Positions 26,686-36,010 are shown, counted from the stretch's first letter. The stretch is 64,000 bases of DNA from Allobosea sp. OK403 (GCF_900113835.1 NZ_FOQV01000001.1:124001-188000), one strand, 5' to 3'. The notes: generated by a model not told the origin, from the letters alone. Translations and numbers: made by a program.

Positions 26686-27560
26686 ACGCGGCGCTCCTCT
26701 TTGCGGCCCATCAGGCCTTCCGGCTTGAGCAGGATGACGACGACGAGCAGGACGAGCGGCACGGCAAGCCGGTACTGCGTCGAGATGTAGGCGGCGGCCA
26801 TGCTGTCGACGATGCCGACGATCAGCCCGCCGACGAGCGCGCCGCGGACCTGGTTGAAGCCGCCGACGATCGCCGCGATGAAGGCGAACAGGCCGATGAC
26901 CTCGCCATTGGAGAACTTCGCCAGATAGATCGGCGAGATCAGCACGGAGGCGACGACGGCGAGCGCGGCGTTGATGACGAAGGTCAGCAGCACCATGCGC
27001 TCGACCGGGATGCCGAGGATGCGCGCGACCGTCGGGTTCTGTGCGGTCGCCTGCATCTGGCGGCCGAGGCGGGTTCCGCCGACGAACCATTGCAGCGCGC
27101 CGATGACCGCGAAGGCCACCGCGATGATCGCCAGATGCTGCAGCGAGATCGAGGCGCCGAAGACCTGGATGGTTTGCGAGGGCACGAAGGAGGGGAAGTT
27201 CTGCGCCTCGGCCGAAAAGCCGTCCTTGGCGCCTTCCTTCATGATGATCGACAGCGCCATGGTCGCGATGGCCAGCGGCAGCACGCCATGCTTGATCATC
27301 GGATCGACCACGGTGAGCTTGAAGCCGACGCCGAAGATTAGGATGAAGGCGGCGATGCCGATCAGCGCGCCCAACCAGATCGGCGCGCCGAACAGCTTGA
27401 TAGCGAGCAGGACGAGCACGGCCGGCAGCATGACGAACTCGCCCTGGGCGAAGTTGATCGTCTGCGAGGTCTGCCAGACCAGCGTGAAGCCGATGGCGGC
27501 GAGCGCATAGATCGCGCCCGTTGCGATGCCGGCGATGAGATAGGCGATGAATTCGGCCAT
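26682..27560 (-). CDS. livH: Branched-chain-type ABC transporter permease LivH
   Basis: This 292-residue membrane permease has the LivH opening IAGIATGAIYALAAIGF and the cytoplasmic coupling segment GRQMQATAQNPTVARILGI. It pairs with LivM, which it overlaps by four bases. A palindromic repeat fills the 185 bases separating it from the upstream binding-protein gene. A decayed piece of another LivH-like gene lies at about 50430-50536. Confidence 0.9.
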   Translation of the reverse strand: MAEFIAYLIAGIATGAIYALAAIGFTLVWQTSQTINFAQGEFVMLPAVLVLLAIKLFGAPIWLGALIGIAAFILIFGVGFKLTVVDPMIKHGVLPLAIATMALSIIMKEGAKDGFSAEAQNFPSFVPSQTIQVFGASISLQHLAIIAVAFAVIGALQWFVGGTRLGRQMQATAQNPTVARILGIPVERMVLLTFVINAALAVVASVLISPIYLAKFSNGEVIGLFAFIAAIVGGFNQVRGALVGGLIVGIVDSMAAAYISTQYRLAVPLVLLVVVILLKPEGLMGRKEERRV

Positions 27561-27639
27561 GGCTTGGTGCCCTGCGATGGAGCGTCATGGTCGGGCCTGA
27601 CCCGACCATCTCTGGATGAAGGCAGGCTCGTCGCCCTCA

Positions 27640-27730
27640 CCGTCATTGCGAGGAGCGAAGCGACGAAGCAATCCAGGGGGAGGCGGAGCGCTGCCGCTCC
27701 TGGATTGCTTCGCTGCGCTCGCAATGACGG
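27640..27730. repeat. Palindromic repeat, CCGTCATTGCGAG type (second copy)
   Basis: It has the same outer and inner arms as 19687-19777, differing mainly in the short central loop. Placed between livK and livH, it could terminate or protect the binding-protein transcript so that livK is made in excess. Confidence 0.85.
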
Positions 27731-27745
27731 GAGCGCGCTCGCGCC

Positions 27746-28882
27746 TTACGGCTTGAGCTTCGGCAAGGTGGAGGTGATCACCTGCTTGCCGTTGATCACC
27801 TCGGCGAGGAAGCTTTCGCGGTCGAGGTCGCCGTTCTGCTCGATCGTGGTCTCCATCAGGATCCCGGGCTCCTCGGAGGGCTTGATCGTCGCGCCGCGCA
27901 GCGTGTCGGCGACGCCCTTCTTGTCGAACTTCTTCTGCTTCTCGGTCGCCCATTTGACCATGTAGACGGCCATATAACCCTTCAGGCCGTTATGGTCGGG
28001 GGTGTAGTTGAATTTGGCGATGAACTTCTTGCCGAACTCCTGGAAGGCCGGGATCGGCGCCTCGATCGAGAGCCCGACATGGCCCTTGACGCCGTTGGCG
28101 GCTTCGCCCGCGAGCTCGATCACCTTGGCGCCGAGCAGGGTGGTCTCGCCGATCATCGGCTTGGCGATGCCCTGCTGCTTGGCAGCGCGCAGGAAGCGGG
28201 CGCTCTCCTCCTCGTTCAAATAGACGAAGACGGCGTCGGCATTGGCGTTCTTGATCTTGATCGCGTCGGCGGCGAAATCGGCCTGGCCCTGTTCGGTGGC
28301 GACATCGACGGCGACCTTGATGCCGGCCTTTTCAAGCTCGGGAATGATGGCGTCGCGCCCGCCCTTGCCGAAATCGTTATTGACCCAGACGACGGCGACG
28401 GAACCTGCCTTCACGGTGTTCTTCAGGTAATTGGCGATCTTGGGCATCGCTGCAGTCTGGCTGAGCGAGGTCCGGAACAGATACTGATTGCCCTGCTTGG
28501 TCAGGCCGGCCGCCTCGCCACCGACGATCTGGGCAATTTCGGCGCGCTGGGCGATCTGCATGGAGGCGCCGATCGGGCCGGAGAAGACCGGGCCGAGCAC
28601 CGCATAGGTGCCCTCATCAATGGCGCGCTGCACGGCGGCCCGGGTGTTCCCGGGATTGCTCTGGGTATCGTAATGCACGATCTCGATCTGCTTGCCGAGA
28701 ATGCCGCCCTTGGCGTTGATCTCGGCGACGGCAAGATCGACGCCGCTCTTCCAGTTGGTGCCCGAGGTCGCGCCCGGGCCCGAGAGCTCGATCACGTCGA
28801 CGAGCTTGACCTTGTCCTGTGCCAGCGCCGGCAGGCCAAGGCCCGCCGTCAGCACCGCTGCGATGATCCAATGCCTCTTCAT
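27746..28882 (-). CDS. livK: Branched-chain-type ABC substrate-binding protein (LivK-like)
   Basis: This 378-residue periplasmic protein has a Sec signal peptide cleaved after ALAQ near residue 22 and a Peripla_BP_6 fold. Conserved segments include VIELSGPGATSG at the first lobe, AVLGPVFSGPIG, and YLFRTSLSQTAAMP. It captures the substrate for LivHMGF. It lies between the shikimate dehydrogenase gene (77 bases upstream) and livH, making shikimate, quinate or a related aromatic acid a reasonable ligand, though this is inferred only from the operon. Confidence 0.87.
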   Translation of the reverse strand: MKRHWIIAAVLTAGLGLPALAQDKVKLVDVIELSGPGATSGTNWKSGVDLAVAEINAKGGILGKQIEIVHYDTQSNPGNTRAAVQRAIDEGTYAVLGPVFSGPIGASMQIAQRAEIAQIVGGEAAGLTKQGNQYLFRTSLSQTAAMPKIANYLKNTVKAGSVAVVWVNNDFGKGGRDAIIPELEKAGIKVAVDVATEQGQADFAADAIKIKNANADAVFVYLNEEESARFLRAAKQQGIAKPMIGETTLLGAKVIELAGEAANGVKGHVGLSIEAPIPAFQEFGKKFIAKFNYTPDHNGLKGYMAVYMVKWATEKQKKFDKKGVADTLRGATIKPSEEPGILMETTIEQNGDLDRESFLAEVINGKQVITSTLPKLKP

Positions 28883-28958
28883 GGTGTCGTCTCCTCCGAT
28901 CGGTTTGGTCTTGTGTCTCGCCCGGTTCTTCGGGTCGTCTTCAGGATGCGGGTCGTCG

Positions 28959-29843
28959 TCAGGCTGCGCGGTGCGTGGCCTCCTGCGCCGCCAGGGTTTC
29001 GTCGAAGGCCTGGGCGATCGCGCTATGCGATGGCGCCTGGCCCGTAAACAGCGCGAAGGCGTCGATGGCCTGGTTGATGCTGAGCTCGCGCCCCGTCATC
29101 ACCGTTGCGCCGGCGCTTTGAGCGGCTTTCAGCAGCGGTGTCCAGAGCGGATGATAGACCGCGTCCGCAACCCACTGGGATCTGTCGATGAGCCCGGCGG
29201 GGACGGGCGTGTCGCGGTTCGGCAGCATGCCGATCGGCGTGCCGTTGACGATGCCCGCCGCACCGCTGACGGCGGCCTCCACGCTCGCCGCTATCTCTAC
29301 GGTTGCGTGCTGGCCAAGCTGCGCCGCCAGAGCCGCGGATTTGGCCGGGTCGAGATCGAACAGGCGCAGTGTCTTGACGCCGCAGGAGGCGAGCGCGAAG
29401 CCGATGGCCTTGCCGACACCGCCGGTTCCGATGATCGCGACGGGCGCGTCGCCATCCCTGCGCTTCAGCGCGCGATAGGCCGTGGCGAAGCCGCTGGCAT
29501 CGGTGTTGTAGCCCGTGAGCAGGCCGTCCCGCACGACCACGGTGTTGACCGCGCCCATGGCTGCGGCCTCGGGCGCAAGCGCGTCGAGCAGCGGGATGAC
29601 CGCTTCCTTGTAGGGGAAGGTGATGTTGAGGCCGGAAAAGCCGAGCCGGCGTACGCCGTCCAGGATCACCGCGAGATCGGCCTCTTTGGCGCCTGCGATG
29701 TCGATGAGGTGGTAATGCAGCTCGAAGCCGGCGGCACCAGCCGCAGCCTCGTGCATCGCGGGCGCGGCGGAATGCGAGATCGGCGAGCCGATCAGCCCGA
29801 GCAGCACGCGCTTCGTGCGGTTGGCTATGGGAAAAGCCGGCAT
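28959..29843 (-). CDS. Shikimate/quinate dehydrogenase
   Basis: This 294-residue AroE-family enzyme reversibly oxidises shikimate (or quinate) to the 3-dehydro form. Substrate-binding marks are the SPISHS segment, catalytic Lys in NITFPYKEAV, Asn in GAVNTVV and Asp in GYNTDASGF; the nucleotide site is IIGTGGVGKAIGFAL. GAGGGACGG ahead of the ATG at 29843 decides this start over 29870. Its place at the head of the Liv-quiC operon points to a catabolic rather than biosynthetic role. A second AroE-like gene is at 49460. Confidence 0.85.
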   Translation of the reverse strand: MPAFPIANRTKRVLLGLIGSPISHSAAPAMHEAAAGAAGFELHYHLIDIAGAKEADLAVILDGVRRLGFSGLNITFPYKEAVIPLLDALAPEAAAMGAVNTVVVRDGLLTGYNTDASGFATAYRALKRRDGDAPVAIIGTGGVGKAIGFALASCGVKTLRLFDLDPAKSAALAAQLGQHATVEIAASVEAAVSGAAGIVNGTPIGMLPNRDTPVPAGLIDRSQWVADAVYHPLWTPLLKAAQSAGATVMTGRELSINQAIDAFALFTGQAPSHSAIAQAFDETLAAQEATHRAA

Positions 29844-29943
29844 ATCCGTCCCTCGCGGCTCGCTCGTCATCTCAGCGAGCGTTGCCGAGCGTCACATAGC
29901 CCGATTTGACGGGATAACGCGATAACCAATCCATCGCCATTAC
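29844..29943. promoter_or_regulatory. Probable promoter/operator region of the shikimate operon
   Basis: These 100 bases lie between lysR (29944-30888) and the shikimate dehydrogenase gene, both on the reverse strand. They contain a direct repeat GATAAC at 29913-29918 and 29921-29926 and are AT-richer than their surroundings. A LysR site is expected here but no clean T-N11-A palindrome stands out. Confidence 0.3.
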
Positions 29944-30888
29944 CTAACCTGATGTTATTTTCGGCAGCGAGGATTGGGCGGCCAATTGTGCGCGCGGCGT
30001 CACCACCGCGTTCATCTCCTCGCGCAGCAGCGCCACAAAGGTTTCGGCATAGAGCGAGGGCGCCTTGTCGTTCTTCACGGCGACATAGGTCTGGAACCGC
30101 GTCGGCTCGGCGATCGGGATCGTGGTGATGCCTTGCATCGAGCCATGCGCCACGGTGAACTGGTCGATCACGGCGATGCCGAGCCCGGCACGCACCAGCG
30201 AGCACACCGTCGTGCCGAAGCGCGCCTTGATGACCATGTCATAGGCGAGGCCCTGCTGCTTGAAGATCTCGGCCATGACCCGGCCATAAGGGTCGTTGGG
30301 GTCGATGCCGATCAGGGGGTGCTGCACGATCTCAGCGGCGGAGATCGATTGACGCCCGGCGAGTTCGTGGCCGTCTGGTACGATGCAGAGCAATTCGCCC
30401 TGGCTCAATGGCACGAAATCGATGCCGGGATGGTCGAGCTTGTAGCTCATCGCCGCGATCTCGCCCTTGCCGAGCAGGAGATAGTCGAGCGCCTCCTCGA
30501 TCTTCAGAATGTTGATGTCGAGCCTGAGGTCGGGATGCTTGCGCCGCAGCCGCTCGATTGCGCGCGGCACCATGACATGGCAGATGCTCGGCACCGAGCC
30601 GATCCGGAGCTCGATGCCGCCGCCGCGCTCGATGCGGGCGAGCGTGTAATGCAGGTCGTCGACCTTCTTATAGACGCCGTTGATCTGCTCGAAGATGTCG
30701 TTGGCCTCAGGGGTAGGCACATAGCGCCCATGCCGACGCTCGAACAGCTTGAGCCTGAGCGTGCGCTCGGTGTGCTTCATCAGGCGGCTGATGCCGGGCG
30801 CCGAGACGTTGAGGAGTTTTGCCGCGCCCGAGATCGTGCCGGTGATCATGATGGCGCGGATCACCTCGATCTGGCGCAAGGTCAGCAT
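29944..30888 (-). CDS. LysR-family regulator of the shikimate/Liv operon
   Basis: This 314-residue regulator has an N-terminal winged helix (LTLRQIEVIRAIMITGTISGAA, then SAPGISRLMKHTE) and a LysR substrate-binding domain. The sequence resembles the OccR/NocR-like branch. The start at 30888 fits the family; the frame is open to 30927. It sits directly upstream of the nine-gene operon on the same strand and is the most likely regulator, responding to shikimate, dehydroshikimate or quinate. Confidence 0.84.
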   Translation of the reverse strand: MLTLRQIEVIRAIMITGTISGAAKLLNVSAPGISRLMKHTERTLRLKLFERRHGRYVPTPEANDIFEQINGVYKKVDDLHYTLARIERGGGIELRIGSVPSICHVMVPRAIERLRRKHPDLRLDINILKIEEALDYLLLGKGEIAAMSYKLDHPGIDFVPLSQGELLCIVPDGHELAGRQSISAAEIVQHPLIGIDPNDPYGRVMAEIFKQQGLAYDMVIKARFGTTVCSLVRAGLGIAVIDQFTVAHGSMQGITTIPIAEPTRFQTYVAVKNDKAPSLYAETFVALLREEMNAVVTPRAQLAAQSSLPKITSG

Positions 30889-31145
30889 GAATGGCGTTTC
30901 CCTCGAAGGTTCTTGGCTTTTGCGCAAGCGGAGGGGAGGGCGAGGGTGGAGTCAAGCAGGACGATGTTCGAGTCTGAGCTTCTCGCCCCGACCTTAGCCG
31001 AGGTTGCTGATGGGGCGTCTGCCCCCCGGAATTGGCCCGTTGCCGACATCGGGAACGTCTGCTTCCGGGCCGGCGGTCGGAGATGTCGATGGCGCTTTTA
31101 TCTTGGTGGATTTCGAAGTTTCGGCGCCATGAGGCGTCTTCGAGT

Positions 31146-32123
31146 TCAATAGGTCACCGACACGACAATCGTGTCGCTGTAGAGCCCGGGCGACGGGGTC
31201 GCTTGTACAGGCACGCGCCCATAGACCGTTGCAGTCTGGGCCACCCCGTTTCCTGTTGCCGAAAGCGTATCGCTACCCAGCGTCTGGCCAAAGGCCTGTG
31301 TTCGGGCCGCGTTCCGATAGAGACCGTATGTTACGATCTCGGCTCCCTTGGTCATGCGCCGCAAGGTCGGGTTGGTCGCCCCCGAGAGGCCGCCATCGAG
31401 GCCGATCTGGTACGACGTCCCATTGGTGCAAGTCGGAGCCAGCGTCGTGCTCGCATCATGCTGGGCGCTGAGGACGCCAAATGAGCCGAAGCTCAGATTG
31501 TTGGTGGTGACGCGGCAGGTCGCGGGCACATTGGCCGTGACCGCGAAGCTCGTCGTCTGCGAGTTCGTCAGCAGGTTGCACCCGAGCAGGAAGGATAGAA
31601 GCCCATAGCGGATCCGCGCATCGGTTCCGGTGAAGCTGCTGGAATAGGAGAGCGGGGCGACGGTCGCCTGGCCGCTGTAGACGCGGCCAAAGATCGTCTG
31701 GCTGCGGCTGCCGCTGCCGCCTGCCGACAGGACGATATTGAAGCCCACCGGCGAGGCGCTTCCCCCCGGCCAGGCACCGGAGCCCCATGGCGATCCGGCG
31801 GAAGCATCGCTGAAGAGCCCATAGCGAAGCTGGTCGGCACCATTCAGCATGAAGCGATTGGCGGCGCTGGTGCCGCCACCCGAACCCGGCCCGAGGTCGA
31901 GACAGACCCCGACCGTCGAGAACGCGAGCCCAGTACACGATACCGTCGCCGTCGCGCTGGCATCCACCTGCGCATTGGCGGTCACGTCGATATCGCCGAA
32001 GGCCAGCGGCGTGATGCTCAGCGAGCAGGACTGCGCCGCAGCCGGAGCCTCGATCGACAGCAGGGCCAGCACGGCGATTGCCGGCAGGGCCAGACAACGC
32101 CGGAAGAAGCGTCTTACCGACAT
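31146..32123 (-). CDS. Two-domain spore-coat-U (SCPU) pilus tip protein
   Basis: This 325-residue secreted protein has a signal peptide (cleavage after AAAQ near residue 31) and two tandem SCPU domains (about 32-165 and 175-325). Each carries conserved Cys residues and GLF/GLYR-type segments, ending in the beta strand SDTIVVSVTY used for chaperone donor-strand pairing. Two-domain proteins of this kind cap archaic Csu-type pili (compare CsuE). It is the last gene of the pilus operon and overlaps the usher by ten bases. Confidence 0.83.
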   Translation of the reverse strand: MSVRRFFRRCLALPAIAVLALLSIEAPAAAQSCSLSITPLAFGDIDVTANAQVDASATATVSCTGLAFSTVGVCLDLGPGSGGGTSAANRFMLNGADQLRYGLFSDASAGSPWGSGAWPGGSASPVGFNIVLSAGGSGSRSQTIFGRVYSGQATVAPLSYSSSFTGTDARIRYGLLSFLLGCNLLTNSQTTSFAVTANVPATCRVTTNNLSFGSFGVLSAQHDASTTLAPTCTNGTSYQIGLDGGLSGATNPTLRRMTKGAEIVTYGLYRNAARTQAFGQTLGSDTLSATGNGVAQTATVYGRVPVQATPSPGLYSDTIVVSVTY

Positions 32124-34585
32124 GACACGGGCCCTAGCGTGACCTGCGTGGCTTGACGCGGTTCAAAGGAAAAATGGGCCCGGCATTCGCCCTTATCGAG
32201 CTGGACCACGATGTCGTTGCCGGGCCCTAGATTCTCGACGAAGGCGCGCCCGTCATAGCCAACGACGAATTCGGGTGCCGCCGCCGTCCCGCGCAGCCCG
32301 GGCTGAAGCGCGCCGCTCAGACCTGCCCGGAGCGGCTTGCCGTCGGCGCCATGCAGGATGACGATCGCCGCGTTCGAGGCTGATCTGACGCCGAAATCGA
32401 CCACGACCCCGGCGCGATCTGTCGGGGCCAGGACCTCCAGCGTCGTCTCGGCGAGCGAGGTCACGGGGAGCCCGCGAGGGTCGATCGAAACCTTGTTGGA
32501 CTGGTAGGATCGCAAGGTCGGAATCAGCGCGTTGCCGCTGGCGTTGGTGCGCGCGACGACGCGGTTCTCGTAAAGGACATCAACGTCGGGAGCTCCCGCC
32601 TTGGCAACCGCGAAGGCATCGTCGATGCGATTGCCCAGAAACAGATCGCTGCCGGCCAGCGCGATGGAACCGTCGAGCTGGGCCGTTCCCGAGAGCCGAT
32701 CGCCGGCCTGCGTCACGCCGGCTTCGATCTGGCCATAATTGCCGCGATAGGCGAGCGATGCCGAGCGTCGCTGCTGGCCGCCCTGGCCCTCGACATCGCG
32801 CACGCGCCAGCCGACACTGCCAACCTCCTGCCGGAGCGGCTTGCTGACATCGGCGGCGAGCGCCCAATTTGCGCCGGAGCGGCTCGTGCCTGTCGACGCG
32901 GTGATGTCGGCGCCGAAGGGGAAGGACAAGCCGGCGAAAATGCCGGCCGAGCGGCGATCATCCAGATCGGTGAAAACCGTCGCGTAGAACGACCCGCTGC
33001 CCGGCAGCGCACGGGTATAGCTTGCATTGACGACGCGGTTCGAGCGTCCGACAGCCGGCTTCACATGCGCGAAGCCGAAGCTGATGCCGCCGCCCAGCAT
33101 GGGCGCGGGAAAGCCGACCGAGAGCCGGTCGAGCGCGCGCGGCGGCAGCAGGAGGCGCCCCCATGTGACAGCGTCCGCTGCCAAGGTTCCAGCCATCGCG
33201 ACATAGCCCGCCACGCCGTTCGCGCCGGAAAGGTCGGCGACCGGCGGCACCGTGACCGAGGCGAGGTCGCGATATGCGCCGAGGCTCCGCTGCGATGAGG
33301 CCAGGAATGAGACACCCCAGAGCTGCGTCTCAAAGGAAAGATACGCCTGGCCGCCCGTCGCGCCACCCTGCCAACTGCCCGCTCCGGCCGCGCTGATAAG
33401 GCCGAACTGGCCGAGACCGAGCACGCCCCCGAGGCTCGCCGTGCCCAGCCCGTGCGTCGCCTCGGCATGCGCCAGCACCGTGACATTGTCGCTGAGCCCG
33501 TAGCGGGCGCTACCGGAGCCGGCGATGTCGCCGCCATAAATGCTCGACCGCAGCCCGTATTGCAGCCGGGGCGCGCCGATCTCGGCGGAGAAGTCGAACA
33601 GGCCTGGGCGCAGCAGCTTGCTCGAGACGATGAAGGGCAGGTTCGCCTCGGTCTGCTGGCCCGACGCATCCCGCACGACGACATTCGCATTGCCGTTTCC
33701 CGACAGGATCGGGATGTTGGTGATGCGGAACGGACCGCTGCCGACATCCTGGGAGATCGTCTTGGTGCCGTTGACGAAGACATCGACGGTCGAGGGAACG
33801 GCTGCGCTGCCGGTGACGCTGGGCAGGGGCAAGGTGATCAGGTCCGGCCGCAACCCGAAATTGCGCTGGACCTGCAGTCCGCCCATGCGGATCGGCCGGG
33901 TCCAGGCCAGGCCGCCCGAGATCATGTCGCCGGCACGGTAAGTCAGCATGGTGCCCGGATCGGAATAGCTCCAGCTCGTTTCCAGCCGCAGCACCTCTGT
34001 GCGCCCGCCGCCCGGCGACTGGTCGCTGACGATGCCCGTCTGTGACAGCACGCCGAACGGGCTAAAGACACGCGCATCGAGGCTCGCCGAAAGACTGGGA
34101 TAGCGCCAGAAACTGCTGAATTGCTTACCCTCGGAACTGCCGAACAGTGTGTAGTTCAGCACGGCGCCGGTCCCGGCAGAACCGGCCGTCGGCGAAGGGA
34201 CGTCCCTGGCTGCCGCGTCATAGGTCTTGGGCAGCCGACCCGCCTGCGGCAGTTGGATATCGATCCTCTGGGCCGCCTCATCATAGCGATAGGTCAAAGC
34301 GGGGATCGCGGAGAGGGGCACATCCTCATCCCGCTTGAATGCCTGGGGCACCCTGATGCCAAGTTCCTCGAGTTCCTTGCGGCGGGCCGAGACCTCGCCG
34401 TTCCCGCCCTGGTGAAAGGCTCCGATCAGCCCGATCGCCTGCCCGTCGAGGAGGACGTCGAGATGCAAGTCGCGTTCGGGGCGGCCATCGCCGGCTCGCC
34501 CTTCCGCAGCCCAGCAGGCATGACCGAGCATCAGCAGAAGCACCGCCAACGCCCTACCGTGCCGTTTGCACGGGGAATGTTGCAT
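32114..34585 (-). CDS. Outer-membrane usher protein (FimD/PapC family, archaic type)
   Basis: This 823-residue usher has a signal peptide, an N-terminal chaperone-binding domain with the DVLLDGQAIG segment, a central beta-barrel of about 24 strands with plug domain, and C-terminal domains ending QVTLGPVSCR. Family segments include VDVFVNGTK and FRITNIPILSGNG. It secretes and assembles the SCPU pilins. The start overlaps the chaperone gene by 32 bases and the end overlaps the tip gene by ten, so the set is translationally coupled. Its length is normal. Confidence 0.88.
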   Translation of the reverse strand: MQHSPCKRHGRALAVLLLMLGHACWAAEGRAGDGRPERDLHLDVLLDGQAIGLIGAFHQGGNGEVSARRKELEELGIRVPQAFKRDEDVPLSAIPALTYRYDEAAQRIDIQLPQAGRLPKTYDAAARDVPSPTAGSAGTGAVLNYTLFGSSEGKQFSSFWRYPSLSASLDARVFSPFGVLSQTGIVSDQSPGGGRTEVLRLETSWSYSDPGTMLTYRAGDMISGGLAWTRPIRMGGLQVQRNFGLRPDLITLPLPSVTGSAAVPSTVDVFVNGTKTISQDVGSGPFRITNIPILSGNGNANVVVRDASGQQTEANLPFIVSSKLLRPGLFDFSAEIGAPRLQYGLRSSIYGGDIAGSGSARYGLSDNVTVLAHAEATHGLGTASLGGVLGLGQFGLISAAGAGSWQGGATGGQAYLSFETQLWGVSFLASSQRSLGAYRDLASVTVPPVADLSGANGVAGYVAMAGTLAADAVTWGRLLLPPRALDRLSVGFPAPMLGGGISFGFAHVKPAVGRSNRVVNASYTRALPGSGSFYATVFTDLDDRRSAGIFAGLSFPFGADITASTGTSRSGANWALAADVSKPLRQEVGSVGWRVRDVEGQGGQQRRSASLAYRGNYGQIEAGVTQAGDRLSGTAQLDGSIALAGSDLFLGNRIDDAFAVAKAGAPDVDVLYENRVVARTNASGNALIPTLRSYQSNKVSIDPRGLPVTSLAETTLEVLAPTDRAGVVVDFGVRSASNAAIVILHGADGKPLRAGLSGALQPGLRGTAAAPEFVVGYDGRAFVENLGPGNDIVVQLDKGECRAHFSFEPRQATQVTLGPVSCR

Positions 34586-35273
34586 TGAACGGACCAGTTT
34601 CGGTCATGCCGGAGATGGTGACGCTTGCACCGGATTTCGTCGGGCGCGCCGGCGCGGCGATATCCCACCGCATCGAAGACCTGCCGAGGGAATACCCGAG
34701 CAGCCCTTTGCTCGCCGACAGCACCTGTCCCGACGCATCGCGCAGGGTTACGGCGGCCAGGCGAACGCGGGTGTCGCCGCTGTTGACGGCAGCCAGCGTG
34801 ATGCCCCGGCCGTGCTGACCGGCGCTCCAGCTTATGGCGGGAGGCGAGGCCGACTTTCCCGTGAAGAAGACGGGGACGAGATGGCGCGTGACCAGCGCAA
34901 CGGTCCCCGAGGCGCGCTTGGGTTTGGGCAACTCGTCGATGACGAGCCGGTAGGCCTCCTCCTTGTCCGGCGGCCGGCTGGCAACACGGATCACGCGCAC
35001 CGTGTAGTCCTGGCGTGAACGCAGATCGACCAAGGGCGGGCTGGCGACGACATCGTTGGTCGGTTCGAGCCGCTCTACACCATTATCCTGTATCCAACGG
35101 AAGATTCGGAGCTGCGCGGTGATCGGCTCGACATCGGTGTTTCGCAGCGTGATCGTGGCGGTGGTCGCTGGCGCGGGCAGATCGAGCAGCACCGGCGCGA
35201 CCTGCAGCGAGGCGGCGCTCGCCTGCCCCGCGAGGCTGGCCGCCAGGACGACGAGGGCAGACATGGTCTTCAT
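34554..35273 (-). CDS. Periplasmic pilus assembly chaperone (PapD-like)
   Basis: This 239-residue protein has a Sec signal peptide (ending ASA-AS near residue 20) and two immunoglobulin-like domains. Visible marks are the first-domain strand LQVAPVLLDLPA, the Arg-rich turn at QDYTVRVIRVASRPP and the YRLVIDELP strand typical of fimbrial chaperones. It binds SCPU subunits in the periplasm and hands them to the usher. It is the second gene of the operon, 132 bases after the major subunit gene. Confidence 0.86.
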   Translation of the reverse strand: MKTMSALVVLAASLAGQASAASLQVAPVLLDLPAPATTATITLRNTDVEPITAQLRIFRWIQDNGVERLEPTNDVVASPPLVDLRSRQDYTVRVIRVASRPPDKEEAYRLVIDELPKPKRASGTVALVTRHLVPVFFTGKSASPPAISWSAGQHGRGITLAAVNSGDTRVRLAAVTLRDASGQVLSASKGLLGYSLGRSSMRWDIAAPARPTKSGASVTISGMTETGPFNATFPVQTAR

Positions 35274-35405
35274 CGCGTGTTTCCTTTCGAACTGGGCGCA
35301 AGAATCTGCCGGGCGACCCGCTCGGCGGCCTCCATCATTGCGAAGCGATCGGTTGCGTTGAGTTCTGCTGCGATGCCGCGGCTCACGCGGCGGCGGGGTT
35401 GCCCT

Positions 35406-35891
35406 TCAATAGGTGACCGTCACCGTGATCGTGTCGGAATAGAGTGCGGGGCCCGGCGTGGTCTGGACAGGCACCCGGCCATAGACCGTGAAGCTCTGTC
35501 CGGAGCCGTTTCCGGTTCCCGCGACCGTATCAGTTCCGATCGTCGTGCCCCAGTTCAGTGTCCGGCTGGCGTCGCGAAACAACGAGTAGTTCACCAGTCC
35601 CCCGGTGCCGCTCATCTGACGTGTCGTGACGCTCGCGCCGTTCACGCCTTGGTTGAGGCCGATCGTATAGGGCGTCGTGTTCGTGCACTGGACGGAGATT
35701 GTGCTCGTCGTGTCGATATTGGCAGCGAGGACGCCGACATTGCCGAAATTAAGGTCCGTCGCGCTCGCAACGACGCATGCGGTCTGTATATTAATCTGTA
35801 CTTGAAAGTTCCCGACTGCCGTTGCAGCCCTAGAAGGAGACGAACACACCGCGCAAAAAAACGCAGCGATGGCGATTTTTGGCAAGATCAT
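35406..35891 (-). CDS. Spore-coat-U domain major pilin (CsuA/B-like)
   Basis: This 161-residue secreted pilin has a signal peptide (about 1-23) and one SCPU domain with Cys residues in QTACVVAS and SVQCTNTTPY, a conserved NYSLFRDASR segment and the C-terminal strand SDTITVTVTY. The ending matches that of the tip protein. It should be the main building block of the pilus. The ATG at 35891 has a purine-rich AAGAGA upstream. The region ahead of it is AT-rich and contains the C9 tract. Confidence 0.83.
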   Translation of the reverse strand: MILPKIAIAAFFCAVCSSPSRAATAVGNFQVQINIQTACVVASATDLNFGNVGVLAANIDTTSTISVQCTNTTPYTIGLNQGVNGASVTTRQMSGTGGLVNYSLFRDASRTLNWGTTIGTDTVAGTGNGSGQSFTVYGRVPVQTTPGPALYSDTITVTVTY

Positions 35892-36001
35892 GGTGAAATC
35901 TCTTTCGATACTTACGATAATAGATTCCTACCGATGAAGGTTAGAACGGGATGGTTAATGCATCGTAAAAATTCAATCGAAAGTTGATTATTACAACCTG
36001 T

Positions 36002-36010
36002 GGGGGGGGG
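36002..36010. repeat. Homopolymer tract G9 (C9 on the pilus coding strand)
   Basis: Nine consecutive G residues are followed on the forward strand by TATAAA, in the AT-rich upstream region of the pilus operon and about 110 bases before the pilin start. Such tracts can slip during replication and change promoter spacing. Confidence 0.6.

Noticed and set aside
25675..27609. Apparent LivM fusion extended through livH
   Set aside because: The frame stays open by composition only. LivH is encoded in another frame over the same bases and a proper LivM ATG overlaps its stop.
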